Assembly: GCF_013372265.1 (NCBI RefSeq)
Contig: NZ_CP054051.1
Span: forward strand, 544,263 to 608,262
Direction: 5' to 3'
Source: Aliarcobacter cibarius
GTDB lineage: Bacteria; Campylobacterota; Campylobacteria; Campylobacterales; Arcobacteraceae
Length of the DNA: 64,000 nt
How positions within the stretch are numbered: position 1 is the first letter of the stretch; each line of letters opens with the position of its first letter. The notes beneath the pieces are model-generated. The model ran no database searches and was not told the DNA's origin. It worked only from the letters and a program-made list of their open reading frames with translations. Positions 41,400 through 57,983 of this stretch are shown here, piece by piece. The translations under genes and the position numbers were made by a program.

Positions 41400-41825
41400 A
41401 TGGCTAAGAAAGTTCAAGGATATTTAAAACTGCAAATACCAGCAGGAGCAGCAAATCCATCACCACCAGTAGGTCCAGCATTAGGGCAAAGAGGTGTTAA
41501 TATTATGGAATTCTGTAAAGCGTTTAATGAAAAAACAAAAGATAAAGCTGGGTATAGATTACCAGTTGTACTTACAATTTATACAGATAAAAGCTTTACT
41601 TTTGAAGTAAAACAACCGCCAATGACAGAATTAATTAAAAAAATTTCTGGAGTTAAAAAAGGAAGTAATAATCCACTTAAACAAAAAGTTGGAAAATTAT
41701 CAAAAGATCAGATTATGGAAATCGTTGATATGAAAATCAAAGATTTAAATACTACGGATAGAGAAGTTGCTGCAAAAATTGTTGCAGGAAGTGCTAGATC
41801 AATAGGTATAGAAACAGAATTATAA
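41400..41825 (+). CDS. rplK: 50S ribosomal protein L11
   Basis: The 141-residue protein has the N-terminal proline-rich [23 protein letters not shown] in parts and the C-terminal rRNA-binding domain with GSARSIGIE. It shapes the GTPase-associated centre of the large subunit and is needed for the stringent response. AAAGGAATAGC precedes the ATG. It is followed by rplA. Confidence 0.98.
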   Translation: MAKKVQGYLKLQIPAGAANPSPPVGPALGQRGVNIMEFCKAFNEKTKDKAGYRLPVVLTIYTDKSFTFEVKQPPMTELIKKISGVKKGSNNPLKQKVGKLSKDQIMEIVDMKIKDLNTTDREVAAKIVAGSARSIGIETEL

Positions 41826-41834
41826 TTTTGTTTG

Positions 41835-41869
41835 AAAGGTATGACCACTTACCTTTAAATTTAAGTGGT
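41835..41869 (+). other. Two mutually exclusive hairpins before rplA
   Basis: AAAGGTA (41835-41841) can pair with TACCTTT (41850-41856), or ACCACTTA (41844-41851) can pair with TAAGTGGT (41862-41869). The central segment is shared, so only one can form. This is a switch-like leader, 30 or so bases before the rplA start. Function is not shown. Confidence 0.45.
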
Positions 41870-41901
41870 AGCAAAATAAAATAAAATTGCGGAGATAAAG
41901 T

Positions 41902-42600
41902 ATGGCAAAAGTTTCAAAAAGATATAAAGCGTTACAAGCAAAAGTTGAAGAGAGAAAATACTCTTTAATAGAAGCATGTGATAAAGTTAAAGAATTAAAA
42001 TCTGCTAAATTTGATGAAAGTGTAGAAATTGCATTAAACTTAAATGTAGATCCAAGACATGCTGATCAAATGATTAGAGGAGCTGTTGTTCTTCCAAATG
42101 GTACAGGAAAAACTGTTAGAGTTGCTGTTTTTGCAAAAGGTGTAAAAATGGATGAAGCTAAAGCAGCAGGTGCTGATATTGTTGGAAATGATGACTTAGC
42201 TGAAGATATTCAAGCTGGAAAAATTAATTTTGATGTTTTAATTGCAACTCCTGATTGTATGGGAATTGTAGGAAAAGTTGGAAGAATTTTAGGACCAAAA
42301 GGTTTAATGCCTAATCCTAAAACAGGAACAGTTACAATGGATGTTACTAAAGCTGTTAATGACGCTAAAGGTGGTCAAGTAACTTATAGAGTTGATAAAA
42401 AAGGTAATATGCAAGCAGCAATAGGTAAAGTTTCTTTCTCTGCACAAGCAATTAAAGAAAATGCTGAAGCATTTATTGGAGCTATCAATAAAGCTAAACC
42501 TTCAACTGCAAAAGGAAGATATATTACTAATGCAGCTCTTAGCTTAACAATGAGTCCATCAGTTATTTTAGACAATATGGAATTATTAGAAATTAGATAA
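41902..42600 (+). CDS. rplA: 50S ribosomal protein L1
   Basis: The 232-residue protein has the two L1 domains, with [30 protein letters not shown] and the C-terminal SLTMSPSV. L1 forms the mobile stalk that releases the E-site tRNA and, in other bacteria, represses its own operon by binding mRNA. GCGGAG is seen before the ATG. A 157-bp leader region separates it from rplJ. Confidence 0.98.
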   Translation: MAKVSKRYKALQAKVEERKYSLIEACDKVKELKSAKFDESVEIALNLNVDPRHADQMIRGAVVLPNGTGKTVRVAVFAKGVKMDEAKAAGADIVGNDDLAEDIQAGKINFDVLIATPDCMGIVGKVGRILGPKGLMPNPKTGTVTMDVTKAVNDAKGGQVTYRVDKKGNMQAAIGKVSFSAQAIKENAEAFIGAINKAKPSTAKGRYITNAALSLTMSPSVILDNMELLEIR

Positions 42601-42618
42601 GGATTCTCCTTATCTTCT

Positions 42619-42659
42619 AACATTCAAAAGTGTTGATTATTTCAATATTTTTGAGTGTT
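42619..42659 (+). other. 18-bp hairpin after rplA
   Basis: 42619-42636 pairs with 42642-42659 throughout when G-U pairs are allowed. It lies 18 bases after the rplA stop and just before the L10-type leader, where an attenuator would separate the rplKA and rplJL levels. Confidence 0.5.
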
Positions 42660-42740
42660 TCAAAGCACTGAAATAAAACTGAAGACAGCTGGTAAAAGAA
42701 CTCCTCGTTCTTTTGTAAGTCCCGCCTAGGATGATGTTTT
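42660..42740 (+). promoter_or_regulatory. Ribosomal protein L10-type leader
   Basis: The sequence GAAGACAGCTGGT, a variable arm with GAACTCCTCGTTC, and AAGTCCCGCCTAGG match the layout of the L10 leader known from many bacteria (GAAGACAGC pairing region opposite a CCxGCC segment). L10(L12)4 binds this structure and represses its own synthesis. It ends shortly before AAAGGAGG, the ribosome-binding site of rplJ. Confidence 0.75.
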
Positions 42741-42757
42741 GAAAGGAGGAAAATATA

Positions 42758-43246
42758 ATGACTAGACAAGAAAAATCAGAAATTATTAACTTTCTAGCTG
42801 CTGAGTTTAAAAACTCTTTAGCGGTTGTTGTTTGTGACTACAAAGGTCTTACTCATAAAGAGTTAGAGACATTAAGAATAGATGCAAAAGCAAATAATAC
42901 TAAAGTTCAAGTTGTAAAAAATACTTTAGTTACTAAAGCTGTTAAAGCTGCAGATTTAGGAGATATTGATTTAAGTGGTACGAATATCTATTTATGGTCA
43001 GAAGATCAAATTTCAGCATGTAAAGTAGCTGATAAATTTGCAACTACTACAAAAGATAAATTCTCTATTAAGTCAGGAATTATTGAAGGTCAAATTGCAG
43101 ATGTTGCTAGAGTTAATGCGTTTGCTAAATTACCATCAAGAGAAGAACTTCTTGGAATGCTTGCATCTGTATGGATGGGACCAGTTAGAAACTTTACTAT
43201 TGGTCTTGATGCTCTTAGAAGAAAAAAAGAAGAAACGGCTGCTTAA
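42758..43246 (+). CDS. rplJ: 50S ribosomal protein L10
   Basis: The 162-residue protein starts MTRQEKSEII and has VVVCDYKGLTHKELETLR and VVKNTLVTKA typical of the rRNA-binding domain, then a C-terminal helix that holds the L7/L12 dimers. AAAGGAGG is a strong ribosome-binding site. It is under the L10-type leader and followed by rplL. Confidence 0.98.
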   Translation: MTRQEKSEIINFLAAEFKNSLAVVVCDYKGLTHKELETLRIDAKANNTKVQVVKNTLVTKAVKAADLGDIDLSGTNIYLWSEDQISACKVADKFATTTKDKFSIKSGIIEGQIADVARVNAFAKLPSREELLGMLASVWMGPVRNFTIGLDALRRKKEETAA

Positions 43247-43293
43247 TTATATAAGCTAACAAATATTAAATAAAAATTTATAAAGGAAAAATT

Positions 43294-43662
43294 ATGGCAA
43301 TTTCTAAAGAAGACGTTTTAGAATTTATCTCTGGTTTATCTGTATTAGAATTATCAGAATTAGTAAAAGAATTTGAAGAAAAATTTGGAGTATCTGCACA
43401 ACCTGTAGCTGTTGCTGGTGCTGCTGTAGCAGTTGAAGCTGCTGAAGAAAAAACAGAATTCGATGTAATTATTGTTGATTCTGGAGATAAAAAAATCAAT
43501 GTAATTAAAGAAATCAGAGCAATTACAGGTCTTGGATTAAAAGAGGCTAAAGATGCTGCTGAACAAACACCTTCTACAATTAAAGAAGGAATCTCTAAAG
43601 CTGATGCTGAAGCAATTAAAGCTCAATTAGAAGCAGCTGGAGCAAAAGTAGAAGTTAAATAA
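43294..43662 (+). CDS. rplL: 50S ribosomal protein L7/L12
   Basis: The 122-residue protein has an N-terminal dimerisation helix region, an Ala-rich hinge (about 34-52, AVAVEAAEE), and the C-terminal domain with [28 protein letters not shown] and [10 protein letters not shown]. It recruits translational GTPases to the ribosome. AAAGGAAAA precedes the ATG. The gap to rpoB (167 bp) carries two hairpins. Confidence 0.98.
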   Translation: MAISKEDVLEFISGLSVLELSELVKEFEEKFGVSAQPVAVAGAAVAVEAAEEKTEFDVIIVDSGDKKINVIKEIRAITGLGLKEAKDAAEQTPSTIKEGISKADAEAIKAQLEAAGAKVEVK

Positions 43663-43685
43663 TTTTATTTTATTTAACTGGTATG

Positions 43686-43757
43686 TAGGAGTTTTACTCC
43701 TATATATTTGGCATCTTTGAAGGCTAAGGTTAAAGTTTTATCAAGAATTTTAACCTT
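43686..43757 (+). other. Tandem hairpins in rplL-rpoB gap
   Basis: First, TAGGAGT (43686-43692) with ACTCCTA (43696-43702). Second, AAGGTTAAA (43726-43734) with TTTAACCTT (43749-43757). Neither has a U-tract. The rplL-rpoB gap of other bacteria holds an attenuator and RNase III site that lower rpoBC expression relative to ribosomal proteins, and these may play that part. Confidence 0.55.
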
Positions 43758-43799
43758 ATCCTTTATGGATGCTTTTGTGCTTTATAATATATAAAGTAA

Positions 43800-52491
<8,692 letters not shown>

Positions 52492-52494
<3 letters not shown>

Positions 52495-52513
52495 TAGGGT
52501 TCTTGCCCTATTA
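52492..52513 (+). terminator. Hairpin at the end of rpoC
   Basis: TAATAGGG (52492-52499) pairs with CCCTATTA (52506-52513), overlapping the rpoC stop codon. It has no U-tract, so readthrough into the following small genes is likely. Confidence 0.5.
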
Positions 52514-52525
52514 GCTCTTAAAAAA

Positions 52526-52909
52526 ATGGAAATAATCTATCTCTTTTTTATATTTATTGCTATTGAACTTTTTGAGACAAATTGGCAAAAATCTGACAAT
52601 CTGTATGGTTTATTAGAAAACAATTTTTTAGCTTTTAAAAAAAGTATATTTTTATATTTTATATTACACCTATCATTTTTCTATTCAATCTTTTTAAGTA
52701 TAACATTAAATAATTTTGGTTTTTGGATGAGTTCAATAATTGTTTTGAAATTTTTAGATATTAGTCTAAAACTCTCTATTATGAAAAAAATGTTAAATGG
52801 TTTTAGCCTAGAACAAATAATTCCTTTTAATGCAAATATATCACCTATTTTAAGATATTTAAATGTTTTAATATATCCTATAAGCTTTTTATTTGCTACA
52901 GCTTTATAA
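52526..52909 (+). CDS. Small membrane protein of unknown function
   Basis: The 127-residue protein has hydrophobic helices at about 3-13, 40-63, 66-80 and 108-126 and a lone conserved-looking motif FETNWQKS near the N-terminus. It is not recognised. The ATG at 52526 has no clear ribosome-binding site; it lies 31 bp after rpoC, suggesting it is read from the same message. Inner-membrane location expected. Confidence 0.5.
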   Translation: MEIIYLFFIFIAIELFETNWQKSDNLYGLLENNFLAFKKSIFLYFILHLSFFYSIFLSITLNNFGFWMSSIIVLKFLDISLKLSIMKKMLNGFSLEQIIPFNANISPILRYLNVLIYPISFLFATAL

Positions 52910-52948
52910 ATATTGTGTTAAAATCAAAAAAATTTAAAAGGATGGACA

Positions 52949-53236
52949 ATGCAATATTTAGTAATAGCTTATGATTATGATGATGCTTTAGAAAGAAGAT
53001 TAAAAGTAAGAGATGAGCATTTAAAAAGTACAAAAGAACTTATCTCTAAGGGTAATATTATAAATGCTGGAGCTTTAATTGAAGATGATAAAATGGTAGG
53101 TTCTACTTTATTTGTTGATTTTGAAAATGAAGAAGAATTGGACGCATGGCTTGAAAATGAACCTTATGTTAAAGAAAAAGTTTGGAATTATGAAGAAATA
53201 CAGATAGTTCCTGTAAAATTACTTCCTAAGCAATAA
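52949..53236 (+). CDS. YciI-family protein
   Basis: The 95-residue protein has the dimeric ferredoxin-like fold pattern of YciI: VIAYDYDDALERRLKVRDEHLKSTKEL in parts, with the conserved RxxHL, then GALIEDDKMVGSTLFVDFENEEELDAWL in pieces, and PYVKEKVW at the end. The family has a His-Asp pair thought to be catalytic; here the His (residue 24) is present. AAAGGATGG precedes the ATG. It is the last core gene before the integrase. Confidence 0.85.
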   Translation: MQYLVIAYDYDDALERRLKVRDEHLKSTKELISKGNIINAGALIEDDKMVGSTLFVDFENEEELDAWLENEPYVKEKVWNYEEIQIVPVKLLPKQ

Positions 53237-53350
53237 CAATATATCTCAAAATATATCAAATATTCTCACAAATTACGGCAAATTGGACTTTTAACAGTTT
53301 CAATTTGTCTCAATAAAAATCAATAAATTTAATTAAAGCTCAGTTTTTAT

Positions 53351-53397
53351 ACAGTACAATAAACAGTACAAGAAAAATAATCATAAGGATGTACTGT
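53351..53397. repeat. Three ACAGTAC motifs in front of the integrase gene
   Basis: ACAGTAC occurs at 53351-53357 and 53363-53369 in direct orientation, and inverted as GTACTGT at 53391-53397. The last copy lies within the sequence between the ribosome-binding site and the integrase ATG. Two uses are possible: arm-type integrase sites near a left attachment site, or an operator controlling the integrase. No duplicated attachment core is visible in the window. Confidence 0.5.
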
Positions 53398-53400
53398 CAT

Positions 53401-54630
53401 ATGAAGAGAACCGTTAAAAAGCTTACAGAATTGGAAATAAAAAAAGCAGAAATAAAAGATAAAGATTACAATTTAAGTGATGGTGATGGTTTATATTTTG
53501 TAGTTAGAAGAAATGGCTCTAAATTTTTCAGGCTTGATTTTAGATACGGTGGGAAAAGATTATCTATGAGCTTAGGTACTTATCCTAAGGTAAGCTTAAA
53601 AGAGGCTAGAGAAAAAAAAGATGAATCTAAAAAACTATTAAATGAAAATATAAACCCTATATCTGAAAAAAGAATTAAAAAATCTTCTGAATATCTTACA
53701 TTAGGCATAGTTATTAATGAGTGGTTAGAGTTAAGAGCAAAAAGTTCAAGTGAAGCAACAATTACTCAAAATAGAAGAATGTTAAATAATTTTACAAATT
53801 GGTTAGGCAATGTTGCTATAAAAGATGTAAAAAGAATTGATATTATAAATATTTTAGAAAAAATACAAAATAAAGGTGTTATAGAAACTGCTCATAGACT
53901 TCTCTCTTTAATGAATAAGATATACATGTTTGCTGTAACAAAAGGATATATTGAACATAATATTATTGCTGATATTGATAAAAAATCTGTATTAGTGCCT
54001 AGTAATAAAAATATACATCATCCTGCAATAACATCTCCAAATGAAATAAAAGAATTATTAAAAGACATTAACTCAATGGAAGAAAAATATAAATGCGATA
54101 TTAGCGTTATATTTATATTTAAAATTATCCCATATGTTTTCGTTAGAAGTGAGAATATAAGGTTAATGAGATGGAAAGAATTAGATTTAGAAAAAGGGGT
54201 ATGGGAAATACCACAAGAAAGAATGAAAACAAATGTAGATTTTGTATGTCCCTTACCAAAACAAGCAATAGAACTTATAAAACAAATAGAACCTTACTCA
54301 AGACATAGAAGTGAGTTTGTATTTCCTTCTCGACAGAGAAAAGATATAGGAGTTTCTGGAGCAACTTTATCAGCAAATTTAAACAAACTAGGTTATCAAG
54401 ATAGACATACTTTTCATGGTTTTAGAAGCATGTTTTCAACAATTGCTTATGAATATTATAAAGAACATGGATTTCATAGCGATATTATAGAATCTTGCTT
54501 GGCACATAAAGAAAAAAATAGAGTAAAGGCGGCTTATAATAGGGAATCAAAATATAAATATTTTGAAGAAAAAAAAGAGTTAATGCAGTGGTGGGCTGAT
54601 TGGTTAGATAAAATTCAAAGCAAACTCTAA
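53401..54630 (+). CDS. Tyrosine-type integrase (P4-like)
   Basis: The 409-residue recombinase has the N-terminal DUF4102/arm-binding domain (KLTELEIKKAE, LSDGDGLYFVV), a core-binding SAM-like domain (about 100-180) and a C-terminal catalytic domain. Catalytic residues are visible: Arg in RSENIRLMRWKEL (about 248), His in DRHTFHGFRSMFST with the HxxR, the late His in ESCLAHKEKNRVKAAYNR and the nucleophile Tyr in that same AAYNR. An earlier in-frame ATG at 53389 overlaps the AAGG; 53401 is chosen. It marks the start of the island. Unusually, no tRNA lies next to it in the window. Confidence 0.9.
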   Translation: MKRTVKKLTELEIKKAEIKDKDYNLSDGDGLYFVVRRNGSKFFRLDFRYGGKRLSMSLGTYPKVSLKEAREKKDESKKLLNENINPISEKRIKKSSEYLTLGIVINEWLELRAKSSSEATITQNRRMLNNFTNWLGNVAIKDVKRIDIINILEKIQNKGVIETAHRLLSLMNKIYMFAVTKGYIEHNIIADIDKKSVLVPSNKNIHHPAITSPNEIKELLKDINSMEEKYKCDISVIFIFKIIPYVFVRSENIRLMRWKELDLEKGVWEIPQERMKTNVDFVCPLPKQAIELIKQIEPYSRHRSEFVFPSRQRKDIGVSGATLSANLNKLGYQDRHTFHGFRSMFSTIAYEYYKEHGFHSDIIESCLAHKEKNRVKAAYNRESKYKYFEEKKELMQWWADWLDKIQSKL

Positions 54631-55149
54631 AATCTCTTTAGGTGTATTTTCTATATAACTAATTATTTTATATCTAGTCATAGAACTAATAGTATCTAAA
54701 GTTCTTTCTTCTGAATCTAAAGAATTAGTATCAAAATTATATCTTGTATCAAAATCATTAAGTTTTAACATAAACTCTTCATCGGCACACTCTATAAAAT
54801 AGTAGTCATTTAAATTAAATAACTCAAATTTTAACTCTTCCATATCAATTTTATAATTATTTCTAATGTAATGCTCTTTTATTTTAACAAGTACATTATT
54901 TGCAATAAATGTATTAGATTTTTCAATCAAATTTTCTTTAAACTCTTTAATTTTATTAATTAAAACTTGATTATTATTTATAATTTCCATCTTTTCAATT
55001 TTACCACTAGATATAAATTCTTCTAATTCTTCTAATGTAAAAGCATAATTTAGTAAATCAAATATCTTTCTTTTCTCTTTTTTTGTCCATTTATAATATG
55101 TAGGAGCCGAAAATTCGAATAATTCAACCATTATTTGTTCTTTTGTCAT
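54604..55149 (-). CDS. Unknown protein, possible N-terminal HTH
   Basis: This 181-residue protein is not recognised. The N-terminal 45 residues (EQIMVELFEFSAPTYYKWTKKEKR in part) look like a helix-turn-helix, with SAPTYYKW as a possible recognition turn and a helical FTLEELEEF after it. The remainder is helical and acidic with no motif. AAAGG precedes the ATG. Its 3' end overlaps the integrase end by 27 bp in convergent orientation, so the two share sequence at their tails. It might be a repressor of the island, as a guess from position. Confidence 0.5.
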   Translation of the reverse strand: MTKEQIMVELFEFSAPTYYKWTKKEKRKIFDLLNYAFTLEELEEFISSGKIEKMEIINNNQVLINKIKEFKENLIEKSNTFIANNVLVKIKEHYIRNNYKIDMEELKFELFNLNDYYFIECADEEFMLKLNDFDTRYNFDTNSLDSEERTLDTISSMTRYKIISYIENTPKEILEFALNFI

Positions 55150-55231
55150 ATTAAGCCTTTTGAGTTATATTAATATAATTAAGTAATTTAAAGATTCTAT
55201 TAGAATTAAACTTAAAATATTTAATTTACTA

Positions 55232-55261
55232 TTGACTATCTCAACGAAATTAATATATAAT
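55232..55261 (+). promoter_or_regulatory. Promoter of the metallophosphoesterase gene run
   Basis: TTGACT (55232-55237) and TATAAT (55256-55261) with 18 bp between lie about 70 bp before the ATG at 55331. Good match to sigma-70 and the only one in this gap. Confidence 0.65.
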
Positions 55262-55330
55262 ACAAAAAATAAAATAAATAGAGTATAAAAATTAAATATA
55301 TTAATATTTTAATACATAAAAAGAGAAAAA

Positions 55331-56152
55331 ATGAAAATAGATATATTAAGTGACCTACATTTTGATAACTACTTTTATAATAAATACACAAAAGATGATG
55401 TAATTAGCTTTTATAGTCAAATTATTGATTTTAATAATTGTGGTGATGTATTAGTAATTGCAGGTGACTTAGGACATAACAATCATCAAAACATAAAGAT
55501 ATTAAAAATTCTAAAAGATTTTTATAAAAATATAGTTTGTGTTTTGGGAAATCATGATTATTATTTAGTAGGCAAAGAGAATAAGTCTTTATTTAAAGGC
55601 TCTTTTGAAAGAGTTTTTAATATGAGAGAACTAATTAATAAGCAAGAAAATATCTATTGCTTAGACGGAGATATTATTGAAATTAATGGCGTTAAATTTG
55701 GTGGTTGTAATGGTTGGTACAATGAGGGCTATTTACAAGTAAATTATCCTGATGAATTTTTCCCAAAATATTCAACTAACATTATGTGGCAAAACTGTAC
55801 TCCTGATTATAAAAATATTTTAGAAATTGAAAATTTTGATGATATATTTGAAATAGAAAAACCTAAAATTGAAAGAGTTTATAAAGAGTGTGATGTAATG
55901 ATTACTCATGTTAATCCAAGTGCTAAAAAAGAGTATCTAAATATTAAATATCAAAATCCCTCAAGTACATTTTTTTGCTTTGATGGTGAAGAGTATTTAA
56001 AAAATGGAAGTATGAAATACTGGATATTTGGACATAACCACGATGTTATTGAATATGAAGAACATAATGTTACTTGTATTTGTAATCCTTTGGGTTACTA
56101 TAATGAGAGTGGAAATGGAAAGTTTGTACAAATAAAGCAAATAATAATTTGA
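55331..56152 (+). CDS. Calcineurin-like metallophosphoesterase
   Basis: The 273-residue enzyme has the five family motifs: DLH in LSDLHFD, GD in IAGDLGHN, GNHD in VLGNHDYY, a middle His in MITHVNPS and GHNHD near the end. It therefore has a complete two-metal centre. It probably hydrolyses a phosphoester; the family ranges from protein and nucleotide to cAMP and DNA substrates, so none can be chosen. AAGAGAAAAA precedes the ATG. It heads a run of closely spaced genes on the plus strand, the next starting 12 bp later. Confidence 0.88.
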   Translation: MKIDILSDLHFDNYFYNKYTKDDVISFYSQIIDFNNCGDVLVIAGDLGHNNHQNIKILKILKDFYKNIVCVLGNHDYYLVGKENKSLFKGSFERVFNMRELINKQENIYCLDGDIIEINGVKFGGCNGWYNEGYLQVNYPDEFFPKYSTNIMWQNCTPDYKNILEIENFDDIFEIEKPKIERVYKECDVMITHVNPSAKKEYLNIKYQNPSSTFFCFDGEEYLKNGSMKYWIFGHNHDVIEYEEHNVTCICNPLGYYNESGNGKFVQIKQIII

Positions 56153-56164
56153 AGGATAAATAAA

Positions 56165-56362
56165 ATGGATATAGATTTTACAAAAGAGAAATGGACTAAT
56201 CCAATTTCAAAAGATAAAGTTGAGAGTATTCAAAAAAGAGCTAAATTATGGACTGAACTTAGAGAAAAATATCCAAACGATGAAGAAATTAAAAACTTAT
56301 CTATGGAAGATATGAGCAATAATGATTTTTGGTTTGAGAAATATGGGGAGAAATTAAAATGA
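56165..56362 (+). CDS. Small unknown protein
   Basis: The 65-residue protein is not recognised; it is highly charged with WTNPISKD near the N-terminus and WFEKYGEKLK at the end. A clear AAGGATAAATAAA ribosome-binding site is present, and its last codon overlaps the next start by 4 bp (ATGA). Real by context; function unknown. Confidence 0.55.
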   Translation: MDIDFTKEKWTNPISKDKVESIQKRAKLWTELREKYPNDEEIKNLSMEDMSNNDFWFEKYGEKLK

Positions 56363-56805
56363 ATATAGAAAATAGAGAAAAATTAAAAAGCCTAGAGATA
56401 TACAAAAAAGTAGCTTTTGAATTCAAAGACGGGTGGACTAAATTAGTTTATGACTTAGGAAAAGACATTGAAGATTTATGTAAATTAACTAATTGTGGAC
56501 TTCCAAAAATTCAACAAATAAAAGAGAAGTTTGGAACATTAAGATTTTATTACAATACTTTAAATTCACAATATCCTGAAATAGTAGAAAAAAGTATTAG
56601 AGCTTTAGTTTTTCAAGCTGAAATAAAATCATCTAATACTTGTGAAATTTGTGGCAAATATGGTGAAACAAGAGTTGAGAATAGAATTTACACAACTGTT
56701 TGTGAAGAGCATAAAGGTAATTCAATTTCAAAAGATGAGTATGAAGAAATGGTTAAAAACCACCACGAAAAAAGAGCTTTAGAAAAGGAGAAAAAATGCA
56801 ATTAA
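56359..56805 (+). CDS. Zinc-ribbon protein, paralogue A
   Basis: The 148-residue protein has a front domain starting LKSLEIYKK, then GWTKLVYDLGKDIE, LPKIQQIKEKFGTLRFYY, and a C-terminal zinc ribbon with CEIC and a later CEEH. It is a clear paralogue of the protein at 57490, sharing the order LKSLEIYK, GWxxLVYxLGK, CKLxNCxLPKI. Proteins with the IKEKFGxLRFYY and CxxC layout are common small unknowns in bacteria and phages. It overlaps both neighbours (4 and 10 bp), indicating tight coupling. Function unknown; the ribbon may bind metal only structurally. Confidence 0.6.
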   Translation: MNIENREKLKSLEIYKKVAFEFKDGWTKLVYDLGKDIEDLCKLTNCGLPKIQQIKEKFGTLRFYYNTLNSQYPEIVEKSIRALVFQAEIKSSNTCEICGKYGETRVENRIYTTVCEEHKGNSISKDEYEEMVKNHHEKRALEKEKKCN

Positions 56806-57488
56806 GTAAATTTGCTCAAAAAAATGACAAAGTTCTAACTATGATTGATAGAAAAATGATTTTTAAAATAGATGATAATTTCTTTATAGATGATAAAGGA
56901 ATTAAAAGTTTTACAGAAAAAAATATTGAAAATATAGTACCTTTAAAACTTAATCAAGAAGTTCATTATGCAAAAAAATATATTAAAAGATGTACAAGAA
57001 GTGAAGATGGAATTATCTCTTTTGCTTTTATAGAAGATATATTTAATTTTCTAAAAGGCAAAGAGTATGATGAAGAAGATTGTTATGTATCAAATGGAAG
57101 TTTTTTAGTTGCTTGTTATTTAATGGGTGTTCCTGTAAAGCTTCTTTATGATGAATCAAATGAGATTACAAAATATTTAGAAATTACAGATGATATTAAA
57201 AACAATGTATGTAGTTTTGCCAAAGTTTATTTACAAAAGCCATTAAAAGAATACACTATAAAACCGACAAAAAATAAAACTTATTTTGGTTTGGAAATTT
57301 ATCAAGGTAATTTAGTTAAAGAAAATGATATTAAAAAACTACCTTTTTATGATTTTTGGCTAGATAGTTCCAAAGGTAGCACTTATGCAATTATTGATGA
57401 TGAAGAATATATATATTTGAGTGATTTTGAAAGCTTTTCAAGGCTATTCATCGAAACTGGAAAACATAGATTCCAAAAAAGAGATTAA
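56796..57488 (+). CDS. Unknown protein between zinc-ribbon paralogues
   Basis: This 230-residue protein is not recognised. It has no signal peptide and no transmembrane helix. Noticeable parts are FYDFWLDSSKGSTYAIIDDEEYIYLSDFESF in pieces near the end and CYVSNGSFLVACYLMGVPVKLLYD in the middle, giving an alpha/beta look. Its ATG lies inside the end of paralogue A. The next gene starts 1 bp after its stop. Confidence 0.55.
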   Translation: MQLSKFAQKNDKVLTMIDRKMIFKIDDNFFIDDKGIKSFTEKNIENIVPLKLNQEVHYAKKYIKRCTRSEDGIISFAFIEDIFNFLKGKEYDEEDCYVSNGSFLVACYLMGVPVKLLYDESNEITKYLEITDDIKNNVCSFAKVYLQKPLKEYTIKPTKNKTYFGLEIYQGNLVKENDIKKLPFYDFWLDSSKGSTYAIIDDEEYIYLSDFESFSRLFIETGKHRFQKRD

Positions 57489-57489
57489 A

Positions 57490-57915
57490 ATGCAAACAAC
57501 AAAAATATTAGTCCAAAAACCCGAAATAGGATTAAGTGAAGATAACAAAGCTAAATTAAAAAGTTTAGAAATATACAAAGATAAAAAACATTTTAAATTT
57601 TCAAATGGCTGGGTAGATTTAGTTTATGAATTAGGAAAAAATATAGAAGAAGTTTGTAAATTAGCAAATTGTGAACTTCCCAAAATAGAAGCTATGTATA
57701 ACAAATATAATAGTTTGAGAGTTGATTATCATTTTGTTTCACCTGTACCACAAATTATTGAAACTTTAATTGACTCTTTAATCTATGTAACAGAAGATAA
57801 GTCTATGATGATTTGTGAGTATTGTGGTGCGAATGATGAAATAGAAACAACAGAAAAAAATAATCATTATATAAATGCTTGCGAGAAGTGTTTTAACAGA
57901 AAAAATAGAGTTTAA
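57490..57915 (+). CDS. Zinc-ribbon protein, paralogue B
   Basis: The 141-residue protein repeats the layout of paralogue A at 56359: LKSLEIYKD, GWVDLVYELGKNIEEVCKL, NCELPKI and a C-terminal ribbon, here with CEYC and CEKC, a complete four-Cys set. The KEKFGTLRFYY segment of A is replaced by NKYNSLRVDYHF. A longer frame opens at GTG 57421 inside the upstream gene, but ATG at 57490 gives a 1-bp gap and is preferred. Function unknown. Confidence 0.6.
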   Translation: MQTTKILVQKPEIGLSEDNKAKLKSLEIYKDKKHFKFSNGWVDLVYELGKNIEEVCKLANCELPKIEAMYNKYNSLRVDYHFVSPVPQIIETLIDSLIYVTEDKSMMICEYCGANDEIETTEKNNHYINACEKCFNRKNRV

Positions 57916-57983
57916 TCCTAACGAGGTATAAATTTAGCTTTAAGTAATTATTAATTATTCAAAGCATTTTAAAAAGGAAAAAA

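Noticed and set aside
57421..57489. GTG start for zinc-ribbon paralogue B
   Set aside because: It lies deep in the upstream gene; the alignment with paralogue A supports ATG 57490.
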